A stretch of DNA of 64,000 bases from Glandiceps talaboti (Eukaryota > Hemichordata > Enteropneusta > Spengelidae), in the NCBI RefSeq assembly GCF_964340395.1, contig NC_135559.1, positions 5,688,001-5,752,000 on the forward strand, given 5' to 3'. The notes beneath the pieces are model-generated. The model had not been told where the DNA came from, made no database searches, and worked only from the letters and a program-made list of their open reading frames with translations. A program made the position numbers and the translations under genes. Shown here piece by piece: positions 34,531-48,208 of the stretch. Numbering within the stretch: the stretch's first letter is position 1; each line of letters opens with the position of its first letter.

Positions 34531-37500
34531 ATGCCACGGCTGAAGTCTATAGATTCCATCCTCATCTCCACAGTCTTGGAGGACTGTGCTGATCAACTGT
34601 CTGTACTTGGTGGTATTATGCCAAGTACATATGAAGGAAGACCAGATGCAGGAGAGGTTGGTATTTTTAACTGAGTAATAAGTGAATAAGCAATATCATA
34701 GAGTGATGCCACATTCAGGAACCTCCCTTGAGAAAGTAAAAGCAAAATCTTAAAGAGTTTATTCCACTCTATGTTGGTCAGCAAATGGAAGACAGTTTTT
34801 GTGTGTGAGCAACACAAGTATTTTGCCACTCTATATGTATATTTATGATGACTCTTCTACCAACTTCTAGGGAGAACATGTATCTTAAAATGAAAGATAT
34901 ACAAAAATCAAATTGTAGTCTTACAATCTCTTTTCAGTGTCCATGAAGTGAAAGCTTCTTATGAGCATAATTAAATCATGTGAGTTTGTTGCAAAATCTG
35001 TAGTCAGTCCAACTACAACGATGAACCAATTATATTTGGAGACATAGACTTTAAAATGTGATTTATTTGTGGATAAATTAAGTTCTGTAAAAACGGAATA
35101 AAGTTTGGTTAAAGGACTTTTCAACTTTTTATCAAACCCAAAAGTGTATGTTTTAAGTACTGCATATTCATGTGTTATCACATGTCAAATCATTAGATTT
35201 ACATGTATTTGCATTTTATATGTTGAACTGCTTTCTGTTTACAGGTTGTTGGTGACGAAATCAATAAAATAATAGACAGTCAAAAACAGTTAGAAAGTAA
35301 ATATGAAACCCTTATTGGGAAGAGAAATGAATTGAAAGGTGGCAGTAAGAGTAATCTTGGCAAACTGAAAGACACAGAACAAGAGATTGATGGTGTGATT
35401 GCTGGCATTAGAAGTAGTACTCAAACTTTCACTAAGAGCTTGAAACAAAGTCCACTTACTGCTGACAATTTACAGAAAACACAAGATGACAGGTGAGTCT
35501 GCAGCACACAGCAAGGTTGTTAGCCATTGGAGGATATTAAATTTGAATTGAACAAGTCATCTGCTCATTGGTTCCTTATCAACATTTGCAAGAAAACAAC
35601 TTTCTACATAAGAATGTTCTCCATAGGAGATGTTTCATTTGTACGCTTTATCAGATTTACAAGGATTGTAAATAGCGATGATAATGAATTCCAAATTTAC
35701 TGCAGTTGACAATTTACCACATTCATTACTCTTTCATTTTCCTGGAATACTTACATACATGTTTTTAAATTTCAGGCAATTCTTGGAGAATGTGATTGTT
35801 GCAGCATTAAATGAAGTAAGAGAAACTCTGACCTATGATGATCTTATTGAATCTGTCACCGGTGAACAACAGAAGAAAGCAGAACTACAGAACATGATTC
35901 TCAAGTTAGTATATACTGCACCTGATTCATTTAGTGTACAAATTTGAGGCCAGTTGGTATTCATTTATGTTAATGTGTACTTTTGCTGTATGCAAATTAG
36001 ATAAAAGATTCATTGGCCTCTGATTGTATACTGTATATCCTGATCACCCATGGTCAATAAACTAAAAAAATATTCATTCAATGTAAACTATTTGAGAAAG
36101 CCCACGGAGGTGTTGAAATTCTTAGTCACTATTGAACTATTTGACCTTTCTACTGCAGTGTTATGTTGTGTTTTAAAAAAAAATGCACTCAATTTATTTG
36201 TGCTCGAAAAAGAAATAGAAAATTGACCTGGGTTCGATGCCGTCCTTCTGTGAGTGTTATGACATCAACGTCCATTGATAGCTTTGTCAAACTGTGGTAA
36301 TAATGGAGTTGTGGTTTGTGTCTGTCTTAGTTTTGTAATAGCTGATAGTCACATGGAAATTCTTGATATTAAAATATCCTGTTGTGTTACAGGGAAGAAG
36401 CAGGTCGTAAGAGAATCAAGCAATTACAGAGACAACTTGTAGATGTGAAGAAGGAACAAGAAATAGAAATGCAACAAAGAAATGAAATGATTGCACATTT
36501 AAAGGATCAGTTACAAGAAATGAAAGCCAAGACTAACATGGAAGGCAAATATGTCAAGAAAGGTGCTGAAGTAGCTGTCAATCAAACTCAGAAGAAGTGT
36601 TTTCTGACAGAGAATGACATGAAGGAGGAGATTGAGGTGAATATGCAAATTAGAGTTATTTATAGATCACCTGTGTCAATATGGAGGAATGAGATATATC
36701 TTGCAACAAAGCTGTCTGTTGATCAGCACACCCCAAAATATAAATTTTGTAAGATATACCCTATTTCAGACCATTGAATAATGATTGGTATGTGTAGTGA
36801 CAATTGACTTCTTAGCACCAATTGGAAGAAAATAAATTTGTTGGCATCATATCAAAAATAGTATTTGTTAGAATATACCCAATTTTAGGTCATGAAATCA
36901 TCACTCACAGAGGATACCTAACCATTTTGGATCTTTCCCCTGAAATTTGTATACCATAATTTTTTTATTTTTTTATTTTTTTGAGCAAGCGGCAGTAAAA
37001 CCGTGCAATGAAATATTGCACATGAACACAAGTCAGTTTAAAGTAGTTTTGGGATCATACAAACTCAGACCATTGGTGACTAAGAAATGGGTCATGTAGA
37101 AGTGTCCACAGGTCCGATTTTGTGTACCATTGTGAATTATTGAATTTTTACCCCATACATTTCAGCTAAATCAATCAGCTTTCATACAGAGTTCAATGAC
37201 AGACTTAGGAGTGCAAAAGTAATGAGTAGAACAGTCCTGATAAATAAATTCAATCCTGACATTTCGAATCAAGTCTTTCTCATAGGATACCAAGGCAAGA
37301 TATATAGCAGGTCATCACCTGACTGTATATCTAAATGTTGTAGCATAGAACGACACACTGCAAGTTTAAATAAACTGTAAAATACACGAGTATATTAATG
37401 ACAGACTTGTTTGGTGACTCTAGTTATTCTAGATGAAATCATTGTGATGTAGTTAAGATTTGGTACAAATAATCCTGTACTCTAGTATTGACAAGTTTGA

Positions 37501-38870
37501 CTTAGCTGTCTTGTCGTACCGTGATTACCTTAGTATGTTTGTGATACTAATTTGATTTTTTCTCCTTAAAATACAGCTACTTCACAGACAAATTGAGGAA
37601 GAAGAAAGAGTCAACCAGGAAATAGAGCAATACCTGAGAACACATCATGCTGTAAGTGTGTAGTCATGACATTGATCACATGATCTGTATGCTAAGCAGT
37701 TTTCAATTTTCCAATTTCGATATGTTTCAGTTATTGTTTGATACAAAAAAAACTTAAGCTTTATGTATTTTGGGTTTCAAATGTTGATAACACATATCTA
37801 GTCTGTACGGTACTCTGTGACAGGGCCCTCTCACACTGGGGCATTGGTGAGGGTGGAATGACACGACATATCTTACAGTCTGACGCATATCATGATATGC
37901 TAGTAGTACTGCTTGTGGTGTATGTCAGTACTCAGACGTCTGTACTTTCTGTACAGAATTAGAAACTAAAAAATTCAAACTGATGTAAACTTATTTTGAA
38001 ATTGTTCTGTTTTTCAGGATTTAGAAGAGAAGTTAGAATATTGGATGGAGAAATATGACAAAGATGTGGAAGCTAAACAACATGAACTTGATGTATTGAA
38101 GGCATCAAAGGCTAATGACTTAGCTAGACTACAAGAACTGACAAAATTGGTGAGTTCAATTTACTTGCTACTACTCTAACCCCTCATCTAAATGCTTTTT
38201 ACACCTTCAGATTTATTTATGAAAACATTTTAGACAGACTTAGAGGGTCTATTTTTTGTGTAGATTCTACTTCAGTGAAACTGGTTAAACCATAGGTTAA
38301 ACTTGCTCTCAAGTGACTACAAATTACAATAGACTAGTTTGAAAATACAGTAAGTTCTGACGACATGTGTATATTTGATTACAGTATGCAGAGTATGAAC
38401 AGGTTGTTGTCGAAGACAGAATAGAGAAAGAGAAAGCAAGACGCAAGAGAGAACAGGCAGCAGAGGAACTCAAATCAACTGTCAAGGTCAGTATTCAGCA
38501 TGATATTGTCATCTTCTTAAACAACAGCCTCTTTTACGGCACTGTCCAAAATGCGGCATCAATGTGTCGCGGAAGAAATAACAGCTCTGGTGTGTGAGAA
38601 TGAATATTATGTTTATACTCTGATCTGACTAAGAATGATTTAACACCTATGTGGGTCAAGTAACATTTTATGAGTATTAGAGCGCCACCAAGTGTCCATG
38701 TTATTTGTTAAATTAATCTTTTGTTTTTACCTTGCCCTGAATCACAGGTGCAGTCCTGGTGGAGAGGAATCATGGTTCGTAAACAACTTGGACCATACAG
38801 CAAAAAGAAGAAGAAGAAGGGCAAAAAGGGCAAAAAATCTGGCAAGAAAGGCAAAAAGAAGAAGAAGTAA
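34531..38870 (+). CDS. IQCG: IQ motif protein G, dynein regulatory complex subunit 9
   Basis: Eight coding exons: 34531-34656, 35245-35492, 35776-35904, 36393-36636, 37577-37651, 38018-38149, 38385-38486 and 38748-38870, giving 392 residues (human 443). Nearly all of the protein is charged coiled coil (for example [19 protein letters not shown]). The last exon has a single IQ-like motif, [17 protein letters not shown], then a tail of Lys with Gly and Ser. This order is that of IQCG/DRC9, a part of the nexin-dynein regulatory complex of motile cilia and flagella; the IQ motif binds calmodulin in vertebrates. The gene lies head to head with RPL35A, as in human. The acceptor lies two bases before the ATG, so the 5' UTR is spliced. 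Confidence 0.9.
37800..37881. mobile_element. Short palindromic MITE, family C, in an IQCG intron
   Basis: The ends AGTCTGTACGGTACTCTGTG and GACACGACATATCTTACAGTCT are imperfect inverted repeats. The inner GGGCCCTCTCAC and GGTGAGGGTGGAATGAC match the copies at 15228 and 60017. Confidence 0.8.
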
Positions 38871-39196
38871 ACATACTGATAAAATATTCTCACCGTGGAT
38901 TTCTGTGTATAACAAACTTTTTGAGACTTGGGATTATTTATGTACAAATGTATCTCACTTTATAGAAGATTTGTTTTGTGAAATAAAAAAAATGATTGGA
39001 GATATTCCTTCCTTTTACACATGAAATGAAACACAAGAAATAACTGCTTTCCAAGGAAGAGGTGTCATGATTTTTTAATGTGTATGTCAAGATGTGACAA
39101 CTTTTGATGAGATCCAAGTACTTGTTATCTCACTACTATACTACAATGTTTTCGATTTAAACCCTGTGAATTTAAAAACAAAAAAGATTGTAATTG

Positions 39197-39202
39197 AAAT
39201 AA
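39197..39202 (+). terminator. Polyadenylation signal of IQCG
   Basis: AATAAA lies about 330 bases after the stop. An earlier AATAAA near 38983 is an alternative. Confidence 0.5.
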
Positions 39203-39629
39203 AGAGTTTTTTCTTTTCATTAAAATGTGATTTTTGTTGTAGTTTTCTTTGTGATCTGTATGATTGACGTGACTGGAATGATTTGTCATGATTTTTTTTT
39301 TCATGGATTTTGTGTGAAATGCCCAGCCAGGTACGATCTTCAAAGGATGTTTCTTCAGGTACAAAATGTTGAAAAGTGAGGCTGACAAGATTAAGAATTA
39401 TTCAAATGTGGTGTAACTTTCTAAACTCATCCATGTATGTGGTTTGGGCATTTTGTATTCATGATCTCTCAAATGAGTTTGTAACAATGATTGGGATTGG
39501 GAATACTGTAATTTTTCTCACATTTGTATTATTGTATAAATATCTTGAACATTGCTAGACCATCAAAATTAAAGGCTGAGTCATGAGTCATTTACTGTTT
39601 TTACCATCAAACTCTCTCTGAAGTATTAT

Positions 39630-39773
39630 GACCGAATTAAAAAAAAAATAAAAAAATAAAAAAATTCCGACCTACCTACCCTATTTCCTGATGTCACGTT
39701 TATCGAAAACAGACATTTTTCTTATATTGCCTTAGTGGTTGAAATACTCAAAAAGTCCCTAGAAAATTCGGTC
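39630..39773. mobile_element. MITE family E, just upstream of LRCH
   Basis: Terminal inverted repeats GACCGAATT and AATTCGGTC bound 144 bases with an A-rich block and ACCTACCTACCCTATTTCC, which resembles the right part of family D. Its right end is about 100 bases from the LRCH start codon, so it sits in the promoter or 5' UTR. Confidence 0.75.
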
Positions 39774-39876
39774 AATCATGTGTGGTCATAAAATTCATTC
39801 GACCGTAGATTTACCCAGAAACCATTGCGATACTATACACTTTTTTTTCAAACGTACTTCATTTACATATTTCAAG

Positions 39877-40051
39877 ATGGCGGTCCCAACACTGAGTTCC
39901 CAACCGGGGACTCAGCTGTCTCGGAGTATAGACAAAGTATTAGAAGACGCTCAGGTGTCAGGGTGTGTTAATCTTAGCGGAAGGAAACTTAAGGACTTTC
40001 CCTATATATCGAAAAAGTACGAGAATGAACTCGCTGACACGGTGGAAGTAG
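39877..40051 (+). CDS. LRCH: LRCH leucine-rich repeat/calponin-homology protein, first coding exon only
   Basis: MAVPTLSSQPGTQL begins the frame. The exon then reads LSRSIDKVLEDAQVSGCVNL and SGRKLKDFPY, which matches the region before the first LRR of LRCH1-4 (SLDRALEEA...LSLSGRKLREFP). It ends ADTVEVG at a GTAAGT donor in phase 1; a following AT or AC would restore the Asp that vertebrate LRCH proteins have before the first LRR. The frame is open above the ATG, but no better start is seen. Human LRCH proteins carry nine or so LRRs and a C-terminal CH domain and act on the cortical actin/septin cytoskeleton. No further exon was found up to 64000. Confidence 0.85.
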
Positions 40052-42217
40052 GTAAGTACGAATCAACTGGATGATTCCCTTGCGCTGCCCGCTGCCGTTC
40101 AAAACACACGTACACTACGATCGGATAACTGTTGTTGTCGTATTGAAAACAGGTTGGTCTTCCTAACTGTTGTCCGCTCTTGCTGATTTTTGGTTGTAGG
40201 CATTGGGAAAGGATCGTGGACATCTTTTCAGTGTTTTACGTGATCATCATCATCAACATAAATACATCAAAGCAAATACCCGTCCTCTGTAAACTCTGTT
40301 GACCGTACTGTGCCCCCGTCATCCGATCGAATACCAATGAAATTACGTTACTACGAATAATGGTAGCTCAACTTTCAAATACTTGACATTCTCTCGTTTT
40401 ACATCTTTCAAGCAACATTTTAGGTTATATTTAGGATGTTTCTTTATGATAACCTTAGATATCCTCGTTAATTATATAACACCCTTCCCGTAAATCTGAG
40501 GTGAACAGACGAGCATAGTTTCCTGAATAAGTGGACTTCATAATACGTTGATCGTGTTTTCTGAACATGTGGGATGTAAATTAAGTCAACGACCAGCTGC
40601 GGGAAAATGCCGTTAGAATATTCCTGCAGCATATTCCGCAAGCTGTTTAAGTATACATGGTGCGTATATTTAAAAAGACGAGGTTAAACGTGTCGGGTTC
40701 TAGTTACTCCCGTCAAAACTTCAAGTTGTATGCATGGACGGACGTACGGTGTGTGTGACAACTGTACATGTACATCACTAGTATGTAGTCGGGTTAGTAT
40801 TATCGACAATGTGAAATTTGAACCGATGAGTCAGTCAGATCTCGGGTCAGGACACACCCCAGACTCGACCAGACAGGCTTCTGGACATGTTCACCATTCA
40901 AGTTCAAGTTCCTAGTAGAGTAAAACAATGACATGAATTGATGACCAAGTTGACTACAAATTAGTACATAAAAATGTAGTAATTCTAGTATTATTAATTA
41001 TATTTTCAGAATGAGTTGCTTGTATTTGGCCCAGCTTTGTTTATTGTTTCTTTATCTCTGTATTTTAGTTGGCTCATCTCATTTTGATAGATTGTTTTAA
41101 AGATAATTGATTATTTGATAGGCTTCCCTGTAGCTGTAATGATAATTATGATTTTAATTGTCATTACAAATCCAATTGTAGTGTTTTACAGCAAATGTAT
41201 CAATTTGGTAACTTGGCATGATTTGTATAATGTAGCACACCCAAGAACAGAATTACAAACATTAGTTACTAATGTAACTGCAATTGACCAAAGAAACCAA
41301 AGAGTTGTGAATAACCAGGCATTTTTTTTGAGAAAACAGCCCTACCTTTGTAAAAACCATGTCAAGCATTTCCTCACAAATCTCCATATCCTAGACTAAG
41401 GTGTAGCAGGAAATGTTTAATCTTTGAGAATATTGAGATATTGTTATACATCCAAGTACAAAACAATCACCCATTGATGGCTCTATTGTGGATTCTCTAC
41501 ATTTTTGCCTGACAATAGTGGACAAAGCGCATGTTTGTATGTGAAAGTGTTACACATTCTTTGTTGGTGATGTATTGTTTATGTAGACCAAACACAGACA
41601 GTGTGTACAAGTATTACCACTTCTAATGTTTAATGCCATATCTGTTTACTATTACAATAATGACTGTCCTTGTATACATGAAAATTGATACAGTACATAT
41701 TTTGATATCATATTTATAGTCATTGACAGACACTTTTAAAGAAAGAAACACATCTTAACTCAATTTGATATTTTCATAAAACCATGCATTTAAAATCCGA
41801 ATAAATCAAAATCAAACTAATCTGTACATTTCTAACCAAAATATTTCAAATCTTACCCAATTTTGATATTATTTTCAAAGAAAGAATAAACCAAGATTTC
41901 AGTTCTTTATATCATTGATATGTTTGAGATTTGAGGGAAAGAATCTTTACTGAACTCAGATACCTTATTGTCATTAATATATTGCATTTGTGTGTTTACA
42001 ACTTGGTGTTTTGTTTTGTGTTGTGCAGATTCTGTACAGATACTTTTCCATTCAAACTGTTGATTTTATTGCGAATATTAAAACCTAATGTTAATCAAAT
42101 ATTAGGACGTGGATATTCATGAAGTCTTCAATATTTGAAAGTAACTCCAAACAAAGTATTCCTTTTGTGGTCTAGCAGTCATATTATATACTGAAAGAGC
42201 TAAAAAAAATTGTGTGT

Positions 42218-42540
42218 TTCGGATAACCCAACTGACCCTAGTTTAAGCCGCTGACCCCTAAACAGTAAACATTTTTTTTTATACATTAAAAACAAACAGA
42301 TAAAAAATTCATTGTTTTCTTGACCTTCACAGATGCCTGTTTTCTTTCCCCAGTGATGTCAGGACATATTTCATAAAAACTAGAACAGAAGGGGTATTCT
42401 GACCAACATTTAGTTTTGGGTTGAAGCAATATTTTTCAAAAATAAAAACAGTTACAAACTTGAAATACAATCCAGACCTACATACCCTATTCTCTGAGGC
42501 CATGTTATTGGAAATATACAGTTATTTTTTTTCCCTTCTT
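42218..42540. mobile_element. Possible older copy of MITE family D
   Basis: TTTCGGATAACCCAACTGACC with CGCTGACCCCTAAAC near the left, and CCAGACCTACATACCCTATT near the right, resemble the copy at 8487-8846. The right terminus is not clear. Confidence 0.45.
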
Positions 42541-42894
42541 AGCTTTACTCTCACTTAGAGTGACAGCAACGTAGAGTGAAACAATAACGATAATCTTTCG
42601 TCTATCAATAATAATATTTCATATTCTATATATTATATAATTTGTCAGGATGATGCAATAACAATTACAATATAAATGATATCAATAAATATAGATTAAA
42701 AATAACTAAATAGTGAGATGAATGGACTTATGATTTTACAGATATCAATAAAATCTCATATTTTCTGCTAGGCAATACTGTAATAAATGTACTCTGTGAT
42801 AGGTTGATGTAGTAGTTGTTAGTCTTAGCATGCATAATGTAATTGTCTATGTGTAATTACATGTATTGTATTATTCATTAATTCTCACATTTAT

Positions 42895-43330
42895 TCAGTG
42901 ATAATATTAAGGGATAATTTCATGTCTCCGTGGCATCTCGCGATCTCACCTCTCCGTGGAATCTGGCGATCTCACTGCGGTTATCAGATGTGATTGATAT
43001 TATCAGGGGTAAGAGTATGTTAAGATAGGTGTAATCATCTGTATGTAATTGCATAACTGTATTACACTCCTAAAGTCACACATTAGATCCATACATTTAT
43101 AATGCAATATGGGATAATATTCTGTATCTCCTGGGAGTCTACCAATCTCTGGTTATCAAATGTGATTAATGTTAGCAGAGGTGCAACAATATGTCAAAAT
43201 AGATGTAACTTTCTGTAATATGTAATTATACAAATTTTATTAGATTCATAAATTCACACATTCATCCATTATAAAGTGATGATATATGATAATTCCACCC
43301 ATTTCGCTGTGGTTTAACATGTGATTAATA
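42895..43330. repeat. Diverged direct repeats, about 140 bp apart
   Basis: TTATCAGATGTGATTGATAT (42979), TTATCAAATGTGATTAATGT (43155) and ACATGTGATTAATATTATCA (43317) recur with GATAATTTCA/GATAATATTC-like text and TGTAATTGTCT/TGTAATTGCATA text between. About three old units. Confidence 0.6.
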
Positions 43331-43604
43331 TTATCAGTGTGGTAACCTTGTATTTATTTCAATGTACACACATGTATTTACATGTACATAACATGGTATA
43401 GTATACACATACACTATATGATAAACTTTTTTGAGTGCATACATCACATGTACTATAGTATTACCAGGGCAGTGCAGTTTCAATATGTATCCCGAGTTTG
43501 GAGCTCTTTTGTGTTGCAAGGAATGAAGTATTCAATAACCAGAGCTGTTGGCAGCTGGGGAGATAGCAGTCGCATATTTAATGCACGTAGTATTGGCTTT
43601 ATTG

Positions 43605-43680
43605 TGCCCCCCCCCCCCCCCCAAAAAAAAAAAAAAAAAAAAAGAAAAAAAAGAAAAAAAAGAAAAAAAGAAAGGAAAAG
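43605..43680. repeat. Poly-C followed by poly-A / AAAAAG tract
   Basis: About 18 C are followed by over 20 A and then AAAAAG units. The C-then-A pattern recurs near 58058-58104. Confidence 0.9.
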
Positions 43681-44060
43681 ATAGTCAAAAACACAAAAAG
43701 AACAACAAGATCAACAAATGCCTATTTAGAAGTTATAGCATATTAGCTAATGTTAATACTTTTATATGTATAATATATTGTTTACTCAGTTACATAGAAT
43801 GGTAGGTCTCATTTAAAACTCTGTGTGAGGTCCCAACCTGCTGGAAGTCAATGTACTTTTAGTGACCTGAGGCACAACTGAGGGTCAGTACATTTGGGTC
43901 AAGTTTATCTTTCCTGTGTTATTGTTGTGCTCCCAAACTTTCCAAAGTTGAAGTCAAGAAATCAATAATCCATGGAGTAATCAAAAGACACATAAAAGAC
44001 GAGCAAAGTACATTTTGGAGATATGAAATGTGATTATGAAGCCTTCTCCTTGGGATCAGA

Positions 44061-44184
44061 TTTTAACCATATCCATATCCATAGCCATATCCATATCCAT
44101 ATTCATATTCATATTCATATTCATATTCATATTCATATTCATATTCATATTCATATTCACATTCATATTCATATCCATATTGAT
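44061..44184. repeat. (ATTCAT)n hexamer microsatellite
   Basis: ATATCC units pass into about fifteen ATTCAT units. Confidence 0.95.
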
Positions 44185-47100
44185 GAATCCTTCAAATAGA
44201 GAACATTGTCAAGTAAAGTATAATTTAGAATGAGTTTTATGAGAAGTCAGACTAAGTACAAATAACATTCATCTAAAAAAATATTTGACAAACACAAACA
44301 CAAACTTTGTGTTTTGGTCAAGGTTGGGAACCCCAGTAATGGAATAGGGAAAAGGTGTGAAAGGCTAGTGGCCCAGTTTCCTATATAATCTACCATAAGT
44401 TTGTTTTTGAACTCTTGTATTTCTATTTCTAGTGCAATATCAGAGAATGCTTCTAATACTAATAGCAAAAACAACTTCAGAGCATTATATAGATTGATTG
44501 TAATTTTATACTCTAGTATTTTTCAGAACAGTGTAATTATTTCAAGTGTGTATCAAAACAATCAACTGGTTCCAAAAAAATGTTTGCTAGTATTTTTGTA
44601 ATGTCAGAAGTGTTATTGTTTGGGGGAAGAATGGGGAGGGGGAGATCTCCCTCTTAGGCCCCCAATTGATGGCTGTTGAAGTGATTATCAAGCCCAGGGG
44701 GAACTCTATCTCAATTATAGCATAATGTATTCTCATTGAATAACAGACATGAACATTGGTGGCATTTTTGAGAAAGTTTAGAAGACATTTGATATGCAGT
44801 GTTATGACTTTGGTGATCTTGTCCTACTTTGGTATTTGATGGTTTGATGCTGTATTACCATTCCATACATGTATGGTCAATGAATTGAAGACAGTCGGCT
44901 AGCCCATATCTGGGTTTGCAATGGATTTTTGAAAGTCTGGCTATCTTTCATGTATACTGCAATTTTGAACTATGTAATATAAAAACTGTAATGTTTTAAT
45001 TTCTCCACATGCCAATAAGAACAATAATCATATGTGGTATGGTATACTGAGAAGTTGCATGTAAGTTATAGTAGATGTTTTGTGGGCCCACTATGTTTTC
45101 ATTTTAATGACATTTCAATGTCATACAGAAATCAAAGAAATATATGAACTATGAATGTTATATGTGACAAATATTGTTGTCTAGGTAACTATTTCTGTTT
45201 CTATTGGTAGGGCGTTCTTGATGTAAGGTCAGAGATGGATGTTATAACGTAAATGTATGTCTACAGGGTTATTGTAATTATTTACATTCAGTGTGTTATA
45301 CAAAACCATTACACAGTTCCTGTCTGATGTATAGACCCTGTATGTCATTTGGTAGAACTAGCCAACCATGACTATCACCACTTCCAGTGTACAGGCCATG
45401 TACAGTCAGTAGGTCTTCAGAAGATCTAACTAAACATAATGTTAGCAAATGAATATTGGCCTTGTAAAGTACAGTGGTAGTTATATACAATTTGTGTTCA
45501 AATATCATTAAAATGTGGCAAACAATAATTATATATTCATCTAAGTGTCTCTTTGACATTTTGTTGTTAGAATCTACTGGTATATTTTATGTAGGTTGTG
45601 TCATGACCTTTATACACAGTTGCTGTCAGTCTTTCTTTTGTTGTATTTTCAGGTGGTCATTTCCCATCTTATATAAAGAAATATGAAGGAACATAGACAT
45701 GTGTGAATTTTGTCAATGTAATTTGATATATTATAAGATAAATATATGCTTGTCAGTAAGATATTGAAATGTTGTGTGAAACATATGTATGTACATGTAT
45801 TGTCAATATGCAAAGGACCACAGTACTAGAAAAAATAGCATTCCATTACTCAGCAGTTTTGTGAAAGTCAAAAATGAAGTGACACTTTGTAGATTTAGAA
45901 ATCCAACCCAGTACGTCGTAGTTTTGTCCGGCTGACCGTAGAAGTATTAACATTATCAGCAGGTTTGGTTGAAAAATATGGATTATGAAAAAAATGCAAA
46001 ATTATTATATAAACAAATATGTATTGTAGCATTTTATGCCGATTTATGTATCAATACTATCATGTTACTTTGATATTACAGATGGCAGGATCTCACTTGT
46101 TTGCCATTATCGTGTTGCCATATCTAGTTTGGAAGATAATGCAATTTGTGGAAACAATTATTAACAAAACTTGCATATTGATATTTTAGTATTATACCAT
46201 GCACAAGCCAAGTTGAACACCCAAAATAAGAAAGTTCTACCCAGATCGTTCTATGTCACTACAACGATCGTCTATGTCACAATAATTTGTGTCTACATCA
46301 CTGGTTCTGCTGTGTTTGAAATATTAGTCAAAATATTCAAAATTGCCATTTGTTCCTCCATTTTTCTCTGATATTTATTGGCACTAGTATAATTACGTTA
46401 TCCTCCAATATTTTCATTCAGCTGGAAAATACTTGTAACCTAAGGGTTTTGTCACTATGAGTCTTATGACTTCAAGAGAGACAAAGCCCCCTTAGTTGAC
46501 TTATATTTTGCTTGGTTGAATGAAGAAAAATATTGGGGGATAACGTGTAATTAAACCAACCTCACATCATTATTTTGAATGGTACAAACTGTACATGTAT
46601 AAATGAATATTCAGATTCATACATAATATTTGTTAGTCATATATCTAAATATAGTCTTTCATTATTTTCATATTTAATAATATGACAGCTTCCTCTCTTA
46701 TCTCTTTATTTTTTAGATTGTAAATTTTAGTCACATATAATTGATTTTCAGTTGAACTAAAGCTTTAGTGTGAATGGCCATCATGATTTTAATCCGTAAA
46801 TTTGATTGTCGGAATGATAACATGGCAACGTGTGACATTTTTAACCACTTTTATGCTATCTATATTTAGACGAGTGCAGTAACCTGTATAATTAATATAC
46901 TTTCCCTGCAGATTGTCAGTTTCGTTTATTTCTGCTATGATTAGGTATAAATTGCATTGTTGTATCATGTTACCGTGGTGATCAAAATTACATTTTTGTT
47001 ATCACTCTCTGTTTTCAAAGATTATGAGTATAAGATAGAAATTAAATTTGATCACATAGACCGGTTTTCAGTTTCGTACATTCGTGAGATTGTAGGAATT

Positions 47101-48208
47101 GTTCCCGTACATCACCCATGTCAATGTCTGAGTGTGTAGTCTGGAACTGATAACACTTTCCTGGAGTGTGAGTAGGAACATCTGGAATTATGGACAGTTT
47201 TTCCTGATATTGGGTGAATTCCAATGCAAACTTTATCTGTCATGTTTACTAAGAATTGAACAGTCTTACACTTTGCTATGTGTGTTAGTTAGTAGTAGTG
47301 ACGGAGTAATGCTACTGGATGTGTAATATAGTAAATATCAAGTACCCTTACTTCATACTATTAGATAACCTGGAATGCATACAATCTATTATTGGGGTTT
47401 TAGTCATTACATTCAATGATTGGGCAGACTTTTCTGCTGAAGTTTTAGAACTCTCGTAATAAAGTGGAATTTCCACCAAATGTCACCATATCTATAAGCA
47501 TTGTTTGTCAATGTCAAAAAAGGATAGAAGAGAAATTTTTAGTGTCATAAATACATTTCTACAAGTTTTCGGGAGTGGGAACCCAAAGTATATGTGTGTG
47601 AAGGGGGTGAGGGACTGGCTGTGTATACTGACCTGTGAACAGAAAGAAATTAGTGGCAAAATGTCTTTAAACTTGTCTTGATTTCATCACATTCTACTTT
47701 ATATTAAGATGTGAAGATAACATACTCATGATGCTGATTTTCTCAAAAAGAAAAGAAAAGAGAATACACCTTTCAACATTGCCTGAACTGAAGGGTTAAA
47801 TTGATAATACCGTAACTTACTTGCAGGACTAATTCAGCTCATCGATATTTGTGAAAAATTCAGATTAGAATTTAGTGTGATTATAATCAACAATAAAATA
47901 TGAATTTGAGAAGCTTTACAGCATGAAATCCATGTACTAGCCACAAGGTATTTCATTTCCTGAAGTGTGCTATTTACAGCATGTACTTGTAGTTAGAAAA
48001 CTCAGATCGCCATGGGGCTTGAATCAATAATGTATGAACCCTGGGGCTGTACTTCCAGAATTAATCCATTTTACACAAACACAGTTACAGTTAAATGTAC
48101 ACTTTGTTTTCTTTGAAATAGTATTGATTTTGATTTAAGGGACCGTGGATGATATGTGACAAAACAATTAAAAAATTGCAGAGTATTGATATCAGATAGG
48201 ATGTGGAT

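Larger units (their letters stand above)
40052..48200. other. LRCH intron 1, first part
   Basis: No exon is recognised on either strand. It holds a decayed family D element (about 42218-42540), repeated text at 42895-43330, a C run with an A run at 43607-43643, the ATTCAT microsatellite at 44061-44184 and AT-rich single-copy-looking DNA. Several AG acceptors were read through by eye for a leucine-rich repeat and none fitted. Confidence 0.5.

Noticed and set aside
36228-36250. tRNA B-box-like GGTTCGATGCC
   Set aside because: No A-box at the right distance and no cloverleaf could be drawn around it.
44030-44233. Ile/Phe-rich membrane-like frame
   Set aside because: It is translated from the ATTCAT microsatellite.
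46081-46170. Possible LRCH exon 2 after TTACAG
   Set aside because: The frame after AT gives GRISLVCHYRVAISSLED, without the LxxNxL pattern of an LRR, and a stop follows soon.
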